Of a stretch of 64,000 nucleotides of DNA, positions 54,891 through 64,000 are shown piece after piece. Numbering within the stretch: position 1 is the stretch's first letter; every line of letters starts with the position of its first letter. The position numbers and the translations under genes were made by a program. The stretch spans positions 41,494,501 to 41,558,500 of the forward strand of contig OW052246.1 of assembly GCA_932526585.2 (NCBI GenBank), written 5' to 3'. Source of the DNA: Philonthus cognatus (taxonomy: Eukaryota; Arthropoda; Insecta; Coleoptera; Staphylinidae). Under the pieces are notes generated by a model. That model did no database searches. It worked only from the letters and a program-made list of their open reading frames with translations, and was not told the DNA's origin.

Positions 54891-55697
54891 CTATTATAAT
54901 AAATAGTATAAACTAATTGACAAATTGTGAAAGCTCTAGCATTAATCTCGATAATCACAATCTTGTCGTTTCAAAATAACATTATGAATTATTAAATGAA
55001 ATTGTCTTCCTTTTCAATTATATGTATATCTAACGTATCTCATATTTCCATTATTTGCTCTTTGTTTTTAAGGAATTATTCTATTTTATGTTTGTATTTT
55101 AAATGGTTTTAATCGCTGTAAAGAATAGTCTTTTGATTTCAAACAAAATATTTCCACTAAAGGTACCACCTGACCTTGCTACGCCACTGCCAGGACGCCC
55201 CTGCATTCAACTAGATCACTGAAACTAAATTGAATTTCAAATTAGTTTACAAACTTTATCTGAAGGAAATATGCGTAACACAACTTATCAGCAACGAAAC
55301 ATCCGCTAGAGTGTCACGATAAAAAAAACATTGTTTAAAATTTACAATCAAAATAAACAACCAAATTAGTTATGCACTCTCGCGTGCGTTTTTCAATATC
55401 TCGGTAAATATTTACAGTGAATCGCCATCAGGTTCTCTTCCTCTTAGAAATCCGAGTGGATTTCATTGTTCGGTTCGCGATTTAATTTGCATTTATGGAA
55501 ACTTCATTACGGCCGGCACTTCCTGTACAATTATGATAATATTTGATCGAGTGAAACTCAAGAAGGATTGTTTACTCTCATGATCATTATTGTTTGATTT
55601 CTAGATTTGAATTAATGTTAATTAAAAGTTAATTTTGAAAAAAAGTAATTAATTTAATGTAATTTGACGTAATTAACATATGTTCAATTGAAAAAAA
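54891..55697. other. No feature recognised
   Basis: AT-rich sequence without coding similarity. GTACCACCTGACCTTGCTAC (about 55164) is slightly GC-richer and may be a repeat scrap. Confidence 0.45.
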
Positions 55698-55905
55698 CTT
55701 CTAGAATATCATGATTTTTACATTTATTATGATGTTTAAATAATTTTTCAAATTTATCATGATTTTTACAGCATTAATAAATTAATTTAGACGTTTTATT
55801 ATTCGTTTACGATAAATGGTCTAAATTAATTAATGCTGGAAAATTCCTGATACATTTAAAAAATTATTCAAACATAATAAATGTTGATAACTTCTTGGAA
55901 ATTCA
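55698..55905. repeat. Diverged inverted repeat
   Basis: AGCATTAATAAATTAATTTA and ATAATTTTTCAAATTTATCA-type blocks are inverted around about 30 bases. Possible old MITE. Confidence 0.7.
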
Positions 55906-56330
55906 CACTTATATGAAAATTTTGAAGATTAACAAAAATCTTAGATATTTTCGATTTTATAGTCTTGCGAATATCATGAAAATTTCATAATAGGCGTCTA
56001 GATTTTGAAAATTATCGAAAATCTTCGAATTTCATAAAATCCGTCGTAATTTTGAAAATTAACATAAATCTTGGAAATTTACGAAAAGCGTTTAGATTTT
56101 TAAAAATTGACTAAAACATTGAAAATTCACGAAAAATTCGATTTTGAAAATAAACTAATATCGTGGAAATTCACGAAAATTGCTAACGTTTTGAAATCTG
56201 ACGAAAATCTAGAAAATTCATAAATAGCATCGACATTTCAATAATTTACAAAATCCGCGAAAACCGTCAGAATTTTGAACGGAAATCTTGGAATTTCATT
56301 TCAAAATTAGTAAACATAATGTGTAATTAT
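55906..56330. repeat. Degenerate AT-rich repeats
   Basis: Loose repetition of GAAAATTCACGAAAA and related words, the inverse of the type at 10200-10680. Confidence 0.5.
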
Positions 56331-56384
56331 GTTTGTGTAATAAGTGAATTTATTTATACAATGAATATTTACTTTACATATACA

Positions 56385-56710
56385 TATCCCGATAGTAACG
56401 CTTTAATTATTAAGCATTCGTTGTTTGTGAGAAGCGTTTAATTTAACGAGTGTTTCCACTCCCAGGCTAAGCATGAAGTAAAATTTCGAGTTTAGAAAAG
56501 CCTGAAAATTTGGTTTGGTCGCGTAGCGCGTAGCGCTACGCGACCAAACCAAATTTTCAGGCTTTTCTAAACTCGAAATTTTACTTCATGCGCCACGCGT
56601 ATAAAACACTGAAATATTTTGAAATTTTAAAAATACTAAAGGTAAAGCAACCAGGTAAAGCAAAATATTTTAAACCTTATAATATTTTAGTTTTTTATAC
56701 GCATTTAAAG
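56385..56710. mobile_element. H-family MITE, one full module
   Basis: The terminus is eroded (CCCGATAGTAACGC). CCACTCCCAGGCTAAGCATG leads to one module with the core GGTTTGGTCGCGTAGCGCG. After the spacer the second module is cut off at TTTTTTATACGC (about 56703). Confidence 0.87.
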
Positions 56711-56878
56711 AAGTCAAAAAATTTGGACTAGAGCAAAAAAACAGATGATATATTTTCTTGTATAAAGAAAATGGCAGTTTGCGACTAGGCCGCATTTACA
56801 CCCACCTTGGGCCTCGGGTTGGTTACCCTTGCTCTATAGAATGGCATAATTTTGCACACTCAAATGGTTTATTTAAAT

Positions 56879-57080
56879 GGTCTAGAAGGCTAATTTACTT
56901 ATGATGACAACTATCTATTTTTTCTTTCAAAAAACGAGTTGCTAATATTAATGCAGGATGAACTATTTCGGAACAAAGTTAACATGTTGTTTTAGCATGA
57001 TGGCGCACCTCCTCATTATGGTATAAATGGATGAACATATTTATATAACAAATTTTCTAACAGTTGGATTGGAAGAATGC
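56879..57080 (+). pseudogene. Mariner transposase remnant around the second Asp
   Basis: 56955-57078 reads NKVNMLF-stop-HDGAPPHYGING-stop-TYLYNKFSNSWIGR, which matches the second catalytic Asp region of mariner-like transposases. The stop before HDGAPPH is probably a mutated Gln codon. It is an inverse relative of 59858-60187. Everything else of the gene is missing. Confidence 0.8.
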
Positions 57081-57084
57081 TTAA

Positions 57085-57596
57085 TACTTACAACGTTAGC
57101 ATCGGGATATGTATATGTAAAATAAATATTCATTGTATGAATAAATTCACTAATTACACAAAAATAATTACACAAGGCAACATTTTTTTATTTTTTTCTG
57201 AAATTCTACTGAGGAACTACAATTTATTAATTTTTGAAATATTAATATGTTCGCGGTGTTGTGTCTTCTCTTTTTTCACTCTTGATTAAACTTCTTATCA
57301 TTGACCTAGTAGCGAACATTCCGCAAACATAAAATAAACCATCATATCACCACAAAAGTAAAACCGTAACAATTTTCACGACCCAACCAAAGACAAAGAA
57401 AACATGTCACGCTGATAACTGATAAGAAAACTGTACTAAACACTAAACCAGAAAAAGAATAAATGGAAACAACCTGCTTTCGAAAGATAATAATGGAACT
57501 CGAGGAAAACGCAATCGACTGTAATTACACCTTTTCTTTGTGCAGACCAAACCGTTTCTTGGACGTAATTCTCCATCATAACGTATTTATTTCTCC
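57085..57596. other. No feature recognised
   Basis: A 70-codon plus frame (57077-57289) has no recognisable similarity. AT-rich. Confidence 0.5.
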
Positions 57597-57845
57597 ATTT
57601 TAACGAACGAAAGAGTTACGTATTAAGTAGCGTATTAATCTCTCAATGTTAACATACGAATTAGTTACGTATTAAGTAGCGTATTTATCTCTCAATTTTA
57701 ACATGCGAATTAATTACGTATTGAGTAGTGTATTTATCTCTCAATTTAAACATAAGAATTATTTACGTATTAAGTAGCGTATATATCTCTCAATTTTAAC
57801 GAGTGAATTAGTTGCGTATTAGGTAGCGTAATTATTTGTCTCTTG
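57597..57845. repeat. Tandem repeat, about 49 bp x 5
   Basis: Units contain TTACGTATTAAGTAGCGTAT and TATCTCTCAATTTTAAC at about 57615, 57663, 57713, 57762 and 57811. Similarity falls at the last unit. Confidence 0.92.
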
Positions 57846-58565
57846 TAACGAACGGATTAGTTAAATTATGTCCCCGACATTAGTTCGTTAAATTTGTCTC
57901 TTTACACGAGACAAATCCGTGAGGTTAACAACTTTTAATGGCAAATTCCTCGCACATTAAATAATTCGAGCTGGACTTGAACAGCTTTAAATTACGAATA
58001 ATTGGCGGCATTGTGCGGTTTAATGACCCGCTTACTTGCAACTACCTATTTCAATTACGCGAGCATGTGTTTTTTTTTAATCGAAACAGTAGTTTAATTG
58101 GAATTAAAGAAATTAATCGTTTCCCTATAATTAAAGTAAATCTAATCGATCAATGAGCTGATTGATTACTGAACAACAACTTGATTAATAATGGATTAAA
58201 AATAAACTGAAGTTCATTGACTTGGTTTACTTAAAACTTATAATTTAAGGAATGTAAAATGCAAATGTTGTAGCAGGGCCGGCTTTTCCTAGGCCTAGGG
58301 GCGCTTAATTCAAAAGGCGCCAGATCGCAATAATAACACGGACATTTTGAAAGTTAATTTCGATCTGACATCTGATTTTGTATAATTTTGATCTGCTGAA
58401 TTAAAATCCGACTGTCATTTTGCCCTTTCACGTAAGGTTTCTTTTTTATCAATATTGAAAATAAATTAATAAAAATTTGGTCGAAATAAACGCTACTTTT
58501 ATTGATACAGAGACAAAAACAAATTACAAATAGTAAACTAAATTAAGAAAAGTCTTAGACAATCT
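57846..58565. other. No gene; a possible transposon end near 58268
   Basis: GCAGGGCCGGCTTTTCCTAG (58266-58285) resembles the ends of hAT-like elements and lies upstream of the unclassified transposon protein, but no partner end is found. Confidence 0.45.
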
Positions 58566-59480
58566 TTAATTTCTTTTCTTTCCAGAAGATCTTTCCCTCT
58601 TGGATAAAAAACCTCGTTTAGTGGATTTTCTTTTGTATTCCAGGGCCGGATTGTCCTTTTTTATTGAGCAGCAGTAATCAGCCATCATTGAAACCTTCCA
58701 CCGACCTTGATACCTGCGTTCCATTTCTTTCATGTATTGGTGGAACCTCTCACCTTGCTCCTCACTCACATCACCAAGATTTTTAGGGAAGTCATCAAGA
58801 TGCGAGTGTAAAAAGTGAACTTTTATGCTCATATTACATCAAAATTCCATAAATTTCTGTAGCATGTTTTTTACAATTTTCTTGTAGTTAAGATCCTTGA
58901 TGTTTCCCAAAAAAACCTTCAATAACATTAGCAAATGAAATTCATGAATCTATCTCAGCTTCGGTCATGGTATTAACAAATTCTTGATCTTTCGTTAATC
59001 TCCCTATTTAAGGACCGACAAAAATTCCTTCGTTCAATTTTGCATCTGAGATAGCGGGAAATTTTCTACAAAGGTATTTGAAACAGCCTCTATCTTTATT
59101 TAAAGCTTTAACGTATTGTATCATTATTCCTCGTTTAATATGCAGTGGAGGTAACAAGATTTTTTGTGAATCAACAAGACTTTCGTGCAGAATATTTTTT
59201 GATCCGGGAGTTAAATTATCTCTTCTTATCCAGTCCTTTTTCTTCTAATGTTGATGTTTACTTCGACTGTTCCACTTACATAAAAAAACATGGGTACATT
59301 GTATACCCTGACTGCTGTTCTAGTAAAAGTCCCACAATTTTCAAATCCCCACAAATTTTCCAACTATGATCATTGTATTTGATTTTTTCAAGCATTACAT
59401 TGTGATTTTCGTAACTTTTCGTCATTTGCACAGAATAGGCAGCCAGTACCGATGAAAAATCATATCCATTGTACAAGAGA
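58566..59480 (-). pseudogene. Transposon protein of unclassified family
   Basis: I recognise the family as one repeated widely in arthropod genomes, usually without a name. Reading from the 5' side on the minus strand: YNDHSWKICGDLKIVGLLLE, YTMYPCFFM (aligned with a Cys-rich YTKYPCFLCLWDSR-type box), then frameshifts. The remnants KEFL, TEAEID and ISFANVIEGF follow, then the well-preserved C-terminal block KVHFLHSHLDDFPKNLGDVS, EEQGERFHQYMKEMERRYQG and RWKVSMMADYCC. The final open part runs from an ATG at 58832 to 58566. Many stops and frameshifts occur between 58833 and 59275. The catalytic mechanism is unknown to me; a DDE-type transposase of an unnamed superfamily is likely. Confidence 0.78.
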
Positions 59481-59764
59481 ACAGCTTTAATTTTATTTTT
59501 TCATTTAATTATTATTTGCAAATATTTAAAAAACTATAACTATGGCACCTAGTAAATTTATTAAAAAAATGTGCGTGATTGAACCAAAAAAATGTTGATT
59601 CTTTATTAGATTAGTCACCAAAGCTTCTATATTAGATTAGCCAACAAATCCAAATCACAATTTTTTTGTTAGCCTGTGTAATTGAAGACGTAGCTCCCTT
59701 AATAGTATCTGGGTCTTCTGGTATGGATGCAGCTGCAACCAAAATATATTAAGTTCACTCAACT
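59481..59764. other. No feature recognised
   Basis: Short AT-rich stretch between two transposon remnants. Confidence 0.45.
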
Positions 59765-60187
59765 CTGATTTGTGGTTTATTTGAATAAACTAAACTATAG
59801 ATGTGTCCGCAAACATAATAGCCTAGGAGTTGGGTTTGGTGACCTTAAAGGTCAGAGAACTAGACCTCCTCTTCCAATCCAACTATTAGCAAATTTGTTA
59901 TATAAATATATTCATCCATTTATACCATAATGAGGAGGTGCGTCATCATGCTAAAACCACATGTTAACTCTGTACCGAAATGGAACATCCTGCATTAATC
60001 CTGGGCCCATATTTTCGAAATTGGTCCTCCGATTCGGACGTACGAAATCTGTCATTTAGTTAGGGATTTAACATGTGAATTTGACAGTTGGCGGGCGTCA
60101 GAAATTTCAGGAATACCAGCCCTGGCAACTCGTTTTGTGAAAAAAAAATAGATAATTGCCATCATAAGAAAATTAACCTTCTAGACC
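59765..60187 (-). pseudogene. Mariner transposase remnant, second to third Asp
   Basis: The minus strand gives MWF-stop-HDDAPPHYGING-stop-IYLYNKFANSWIGRGGLVL-stop-PLRSPNPTP, after which a frameshift leads to YYVCGHIYSLV. This is the block from the second Asp to the SPDLTPLD-type third motif. The third Asp is lost. It is broken by a MITE at 59998-60127 and followed by a hAT MITE. Confidence 0.8.
59998..60127. mobile_element. Candidate 130-bp MITE in the mariner remnant
   Basis: The ends CTGGGCCCATATTTTCGAAA and (inverse) CAGGGCTGGTATTCCTGAAA pair with mismatches. It is absent from the inverse relative at 56879-57080, where GAGTTGC runs directly on to TAATGCAGGATG. That supports an insertion. 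Confidence 0.7.
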
Positions 60188-60411
60188 AGTGATGGGGAAA
60201 CTACGGCCCGCGGGCCAAGTCCGGCCCGCGGAAAGGTTTAATCCGGCCCGTTTAAGAATGCCGTCGTGAGAATGTTTGAACGCGTTCTTACTTCGTAATG
60301 TGACGACCCGCATAAAAACTACCTACCTACGATTAAGCATTATTCTTTGGCCCGATACGATTGTCTGGTTATTACAAATGACCCGTTTTAAAAAAAGTTT
60401 CCCCACCACTG
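60188..60411. mobile_element. hAT MITE, 224 bp, with exact 8-bp TSD
   Basis: The termini are CAGTGATGGGGAAACT and (inverse) CAGTGGTGGGGAAACT. TTCTAGAC flanks both sides (60180-60187 and 60412-60419). CCCGCGGGCC and GGCCCG words give it a higher GC content than its surroundings. Non-coding. Confidence 0.95.
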
Positions 60412-60419
60412 TTCTAGAC

Positions 60420-61544
60420 CAATGGCTATTAAGTTTTAGACAACGTTATATACGGCATTTTCGACTAAAAATTGCCTAAGGAATACGCTCTTAAGCTATG
60501 CGCATCGTGTCATGGGACTGTATTGTATTTGTTAATCGTAAAGAATTATTTGTTTACTGTCTCATGTATCACGTTGATAAACACAATCAAAGTGCATTCT
60601 TTATCAATCCAGAGGTATTTCGTAATGTAATATTTTTGATGGCATAAGATAGGAATTGGATTCAATTGAGAATAATAAAGTAATCAAGAAAATCCATTGA
60701 CACTATTAGATAAGAATTCAATTTTCACTGCAATCCGGAAATATTCTATTTTTGTAAGAAATACTTACGTGTATGTATAACCCAGAAATTTAAATTTTAA
60801 ACGAAAGTGGTGTAATCGGCCGTGAGAGCTTAGCTCTATAATTTAGAGCATTTTCAACTCGTTTAATGTTTCAGCAGCTTTTGAACGATCGTGTATTATA
60901 TTATAAATGTACTGCTACCCCCAGCTCTGTATGTATTTATAAAAGCACGTCTTTGTACCCATCTTAGGCTCTTAAGTTATTTATATTCGTATATCGTGCG
61001 CTAAGTGTTTGCACTAATGCCAATCGTTACCTTACGCAAAGATTGAATTAATTTAGTTATTTGAGTTACGTGAAGATTTTAAGTCACTTAATTAAAACGC
61101 AGTTATATTCCTTTCTTCACTTTTATTTTTTGATGCTAAAGATTGAATTATTTATTATAAATTTAACCAACAATAAATATAATTCTGTCATTATTTTGTA
61201 AAGTTCAAAATCTAAATTTCAAACCAAAATTTAAAAAACCGTCATCAACTATTTGCAAATATTATTTATCAGCACACTAATCTATACACAATTAAACACT
61301 TCGTTATTATATTACAAAACATTTCTTAAAACCAGAATCAATAGACTATATAAATATAGGCAGAAAGACCACTGGTTGTTAGCCTGTTATCAAATCAAAT
61401 TATATTACAATTATTGTCATACTGTTAGATTACTACATTAAATTGCTAATAAATGTGTTATTGTTCTTGTTGTTAAATTTAATTATATGAAAATTAATTA
61501 ACAACCACCTATAGATGTTAATAATTTCAAAATTTTATATTCAG
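60420..61544. other. No gene; half MITE at 61105-61140
   Basis: TATATTCCTTTCTTCACTTT matches 32450-32470. The rest is AT-rich and unrecognised. Confidence 0.5.
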
Positions 61545-61790
61545 GTAATAAGGACCGTAATTTAAACCTCAGGGAAGGCCTAGAAATAAATAGGGCAATA
61601 AAAGACGGAAAACACCTCGTCAACGACAATGAGGAGATTTGAAATTCCCCAATTTTAAAATCCCTAATTACCTTACTATATATAAGCTTGTCGGTATCTT
61701 TTGTAATTCACTCCTGATAATGCTGTAAAACGCAAAACTAGTCGAGTAACTAGTAAAGTAAAAAATTGTGAAACAAACCAAGTGTAATTT
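61545..61790 (+). pseudogene. Penelope-like element 3' fragment
   Basis: The plus frame gives KDRNLNLREGLEINRAIKDG then KHLVNDNEEI and a stop, aligning with the C terminus of the element at 40026 (RDLNFRESLEIHKAIKRG). The 3' UTR follows, with CTGATAATGC (61713) and GCAAAACTAGTC, then GTGAAACAAACCAAGTG at about 61769-61785. RT and nuclease are missing. Confidence 0.85.
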
Positions 61791-62334
61791 AATTTAAACC
61801 TTCATTATCAATATATGAAAAAAATCTTTCTGTATAACTTTCGTTAAATTCTATATAACACGCAGAAACTTCTTTTAAGTGCACGTTTTTCAGTAAACGC
61901 CACAAACAGTAATAATTGCACCGTTTAATATACCTTTACAAATTGCTCTGGAAACGACGAAACATAAAAAAAACAGTCGCGAACAGATTTTTACAGCAGC
62001 GCCCGTTTAGCGACATTACCAGTAACGGATCGAAAAGAATTGACGGCAAGTGTAAAGTGCGAAACTGTAATCGTATTTGGAACAGTGTGTAATGGTATAA
62101 AGTGCACGTTAAGGTATCTGTTTCGTGTTTGAGTAAAAAGGTAATCAATTAGTTGTGAGGTTTTTTGAATGCTTATATTCAAAATTTGGCCAATGTTTGT
62201 GCCAGAGCATTAAAATCACGTTGAGAATTAAAACAAAGGTCAGGATGCAATTAACAGAAATTATTGTTTTTTTGTGTTATTCCTTACTTCAATTTAAACA
62301 ACTTCACGTAACTAAGAAAGGAGAATATTATGCT
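61791..62334. other. No feature recognised
   Basis: Overlapping short frames on both strands (61936-62358) without recognisable similarity. ACTTCACGTAACTAAG (62291) echoes the flank of the MITEs at 31302 and 37157. Confidence 0.45.
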
Positions 62335-62475
62335 TTAAACGCGTGGCCCATCAAGTGAAATTTCGAGTTTAGAATAGCCTGAACGCGCCGCCGGTAAATC
62401 CAAATTTTCAGGCTTTTTTAAACTCGAAATTTAATTCATGCAACCAAAGAGTGGACTCACTCGTTAGAAGCTTCG
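62335..62475. repeat. Decayed H-family hairpin
   Basis: AACGCGTGGCCCATCAAGTG, GAGTTTAGAATAGCC and AAATCCAAATTTTCAGGC survive. The left core is deleted (GAACGCGCCGCCGG). Confidence 0.82.
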
Positions 62476-62511
62476 TAAAATCAGAGAATACCCAAATATT
62501 GACAGCGTCTA

Positions 62512-62838
62512 CAGAAAAACTTTCTTTGAAGTATACGTATTCCAAATACAGCCTATTTGTTTTAAATCAGTAGTTATTCGTTGTTCATTTTTAAGAGTTC
62601 AATTTGAAGCTTTAAACGAGTGTTTTCCACTCCCAGACTAAGCATGGAGTAAAATTTCGAGTTTAGAAAAGCCCCGTGAAAATTTGTCGAGGGTCGCGCA
62701 GCGACCCGAGACAAATTTTCTGGGCTTTTCTAAACTCGAAATTTTACTTCATGCGCTACGCACTGGCACTAAAATATTGTGAAATTTACGTATATTTGAA
62801 CATTTCTTGAAATCAGTGTTTTATATGCGTGGCGCATA
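62512..62838. mobile_element. H-family MITE, right end lost
   Basis: TA (62510-62511), then the terminus CAGAAAAACTTTCTTTGAAG, the full subterminal arm, and one module with the core GGGTCGCGCAGCGACCC. It ends within GTGTTTTATATGCGTGGCGC, next to an AAT-rich tract. Confidence 0.88.
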
Positions 62839-63775
62839 GACAATAATAATAATAAATAATTTTATTGTTTCATGAAAAATTCAGGATTCAAAACAGAAAG
62901 AAGATTTATCTTAAAGGCAAAATATGAGGCAGAATTTTTGATACTTATCTCATTTATTTTTTTTCCTGAATAAAATAAATCTTGTTTTGATTTGAATTGG
63001 GCCCGAATTTTACACATCATAAAGCCCATGCCCCAAATTAAAACCTTAACTCGAAGCCAAAGTGTAAATATAGATTTACTACTACTACAAAATTCTAATA
63101 ATATCCCATTTTGTGCGGCAATTATGCAAGGTAAGTGGTTGGCACAACACTAGGCATTAAAACAATGCCCGAAGGCCGATTTCTGTACACACACACAACG
63201 AATAGTGTATCATAAACTTCCTGTTAAAAGCGCGTGCGGAATTTTACTTACTCGCTCGTACGTTACATCTTCATTGTCTTGCGAGATTTAATAGAATTCC
63301 GAAATTTGCATAAAAGTGTTCCACGTGGGGAAAATTATGGTTTTAATTAATATACGAGCTAAAACACGTTATCAATAAGTATCAATGTAAACAAAGATTG
63401 TATGCACTTTTATCAAACTAAAACACTTCGAAGTCATGACACCAATGAATTAATTAATTAGAATTTATATATTAAATCATTAAAAGTGCGAATTTTTACG
63501 TAATCAACAACAAATTTGTCTTACAAAGACTAAATTAAACACTTATTAAAACAACTACTTCCCGAACTAATACTCCGACGGACATTGGATTATACAATAA
63601 GTGTTTGCTGTTACATTCAGTATAGTCAACACATTACCCTTTTACCGTGATGTCACAAAAAAGCGGCAAAAGCGCATGTCTGTGCCCATTTTTTTACAAA
63701 TGTAAAGAAGTAAGAAGTAACATTTTTATAAAGTTTTCAATAAAGTAACAGATAATTAGAAAAATATGAAGTTAT
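62839..63775. other. No gene recognised
   Basis: AT-rich. About 63545-63600 resembles the dispersed repeat at 7225-7260. No coding similarity. Confidence 0.5.
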
Positions 63776-64000
63776 CCACATTCGTTGTTTTATAAAAGTT
63801 TTTAATTTGAAACTTTAAACGAGTATTTTCCACTCCCAGACTAAGCATGAAGTAAAATTTCGAGTTTAGAAAAGCCCCGTGAAAATTTTCTTGGCTTTTC
63901 TAAACTCGAAATTTTACTTCATGCGCCACGCGTATAAAACATTGATTTCAAGTAAAGTTCAAATATATGTAAATTTCACAATATATTAGTGTTAGTGCGT
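63776..64000. mobile_element. H-family MITE cut by the window end
   Basis: Subterminal arm, CCACTCCCAGACTAAGCATG and one module with a short core (CCCGTGAAAATTTTCTTGG). It continues into the spacer (TGATTTCAAGTAAAGTTC) at the window edge. Confidence 0.87.

Overview
The window looks like gene-poor, transposon-saturated DNA of an arthropod, most likely an insect (a beetle is a guess at low confidence). It is strongly AT-rich. No stretch can be read as a host protein-coding gene, rRNA or true tRNA gene. Every protein similarity I recognise belongs to a mobile element: Tc1 and DD41D mariner transposases, a ZBED/SCAND3-like hAT transposase, non-LTR reverse transcriptases, Penelope-like elements with RT and GIY-YIG parts, a Crypton-like tyrosine recombinase, a Sola-like transposase, and a family of unknown type. 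All carry stops, frameshifts or truncations, so I call them pseudogenes. Family names rest on motifs read by eye, with no database search.

Layout. 1-4.1 kb: end of a TIR element, a tRNA-derived SINE with an 11-bp target-site duplication (TSD), a short tandem repeat, and a 1.7-kb TIR element with internal tandem hairpin units. 4.3-7.5 kb: a minus-strand LINE fragment beside a Tc1 element. 8.1-12 kb: a tandem macro-repeat carrying hairpins, then palindromic MITEs. 12.6-19.1 kb: Penelope tails, a hAT element, a 1.2-kb inverted repeat and a mariner-type TIR element. 20.3-21.5 kb: tyrosine recombinase. 23-27 kb: a LINE inside a minisatellite, then a Sola-like transposon. 27-34 kb: hairpin repeats, MITEs and a 306-bp tandem repeat. 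34-35.9 kb: a DD41D mariner. 36-39.2 kb: MITEs and palindromes. 40-41.2 kb: a Penelope-like element. 42.2-49.7 kb: a three-level nest (mariner split by a SINE split by a foldback element). 50.4-56.7 kb: more hairpin MITEs. 56.9-60.4 kb: mariner remains, an unclassified transposon protein and a hAT MITE. 61.5-64 kb: a Penelope tail and further hairpin MITEs.

The theme is inverted-repeat DNA. One family (called the H family here) occurs more than 20 times. Its most complete copies are flanked by TA, have subterminal inverted repeats around a CCACTCCCAG motif, and hold one to three modules. Each module is a conserved ~32-bp arm pair around a different GC-rich core. The second notable object is the 4.55-kb foldback element at 44544-49093. 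It has a 9-bp TSD, an array of sixteen ~147-bp units that share a GCGCAA motif with its terminal repeats, and a loop fragment resembling the C-terminal half of a ubiquitin-specific protease. Several unrelated elements also carry a CTGANGA-stem-GAAAC signature like a hammerhead ribozyme core.
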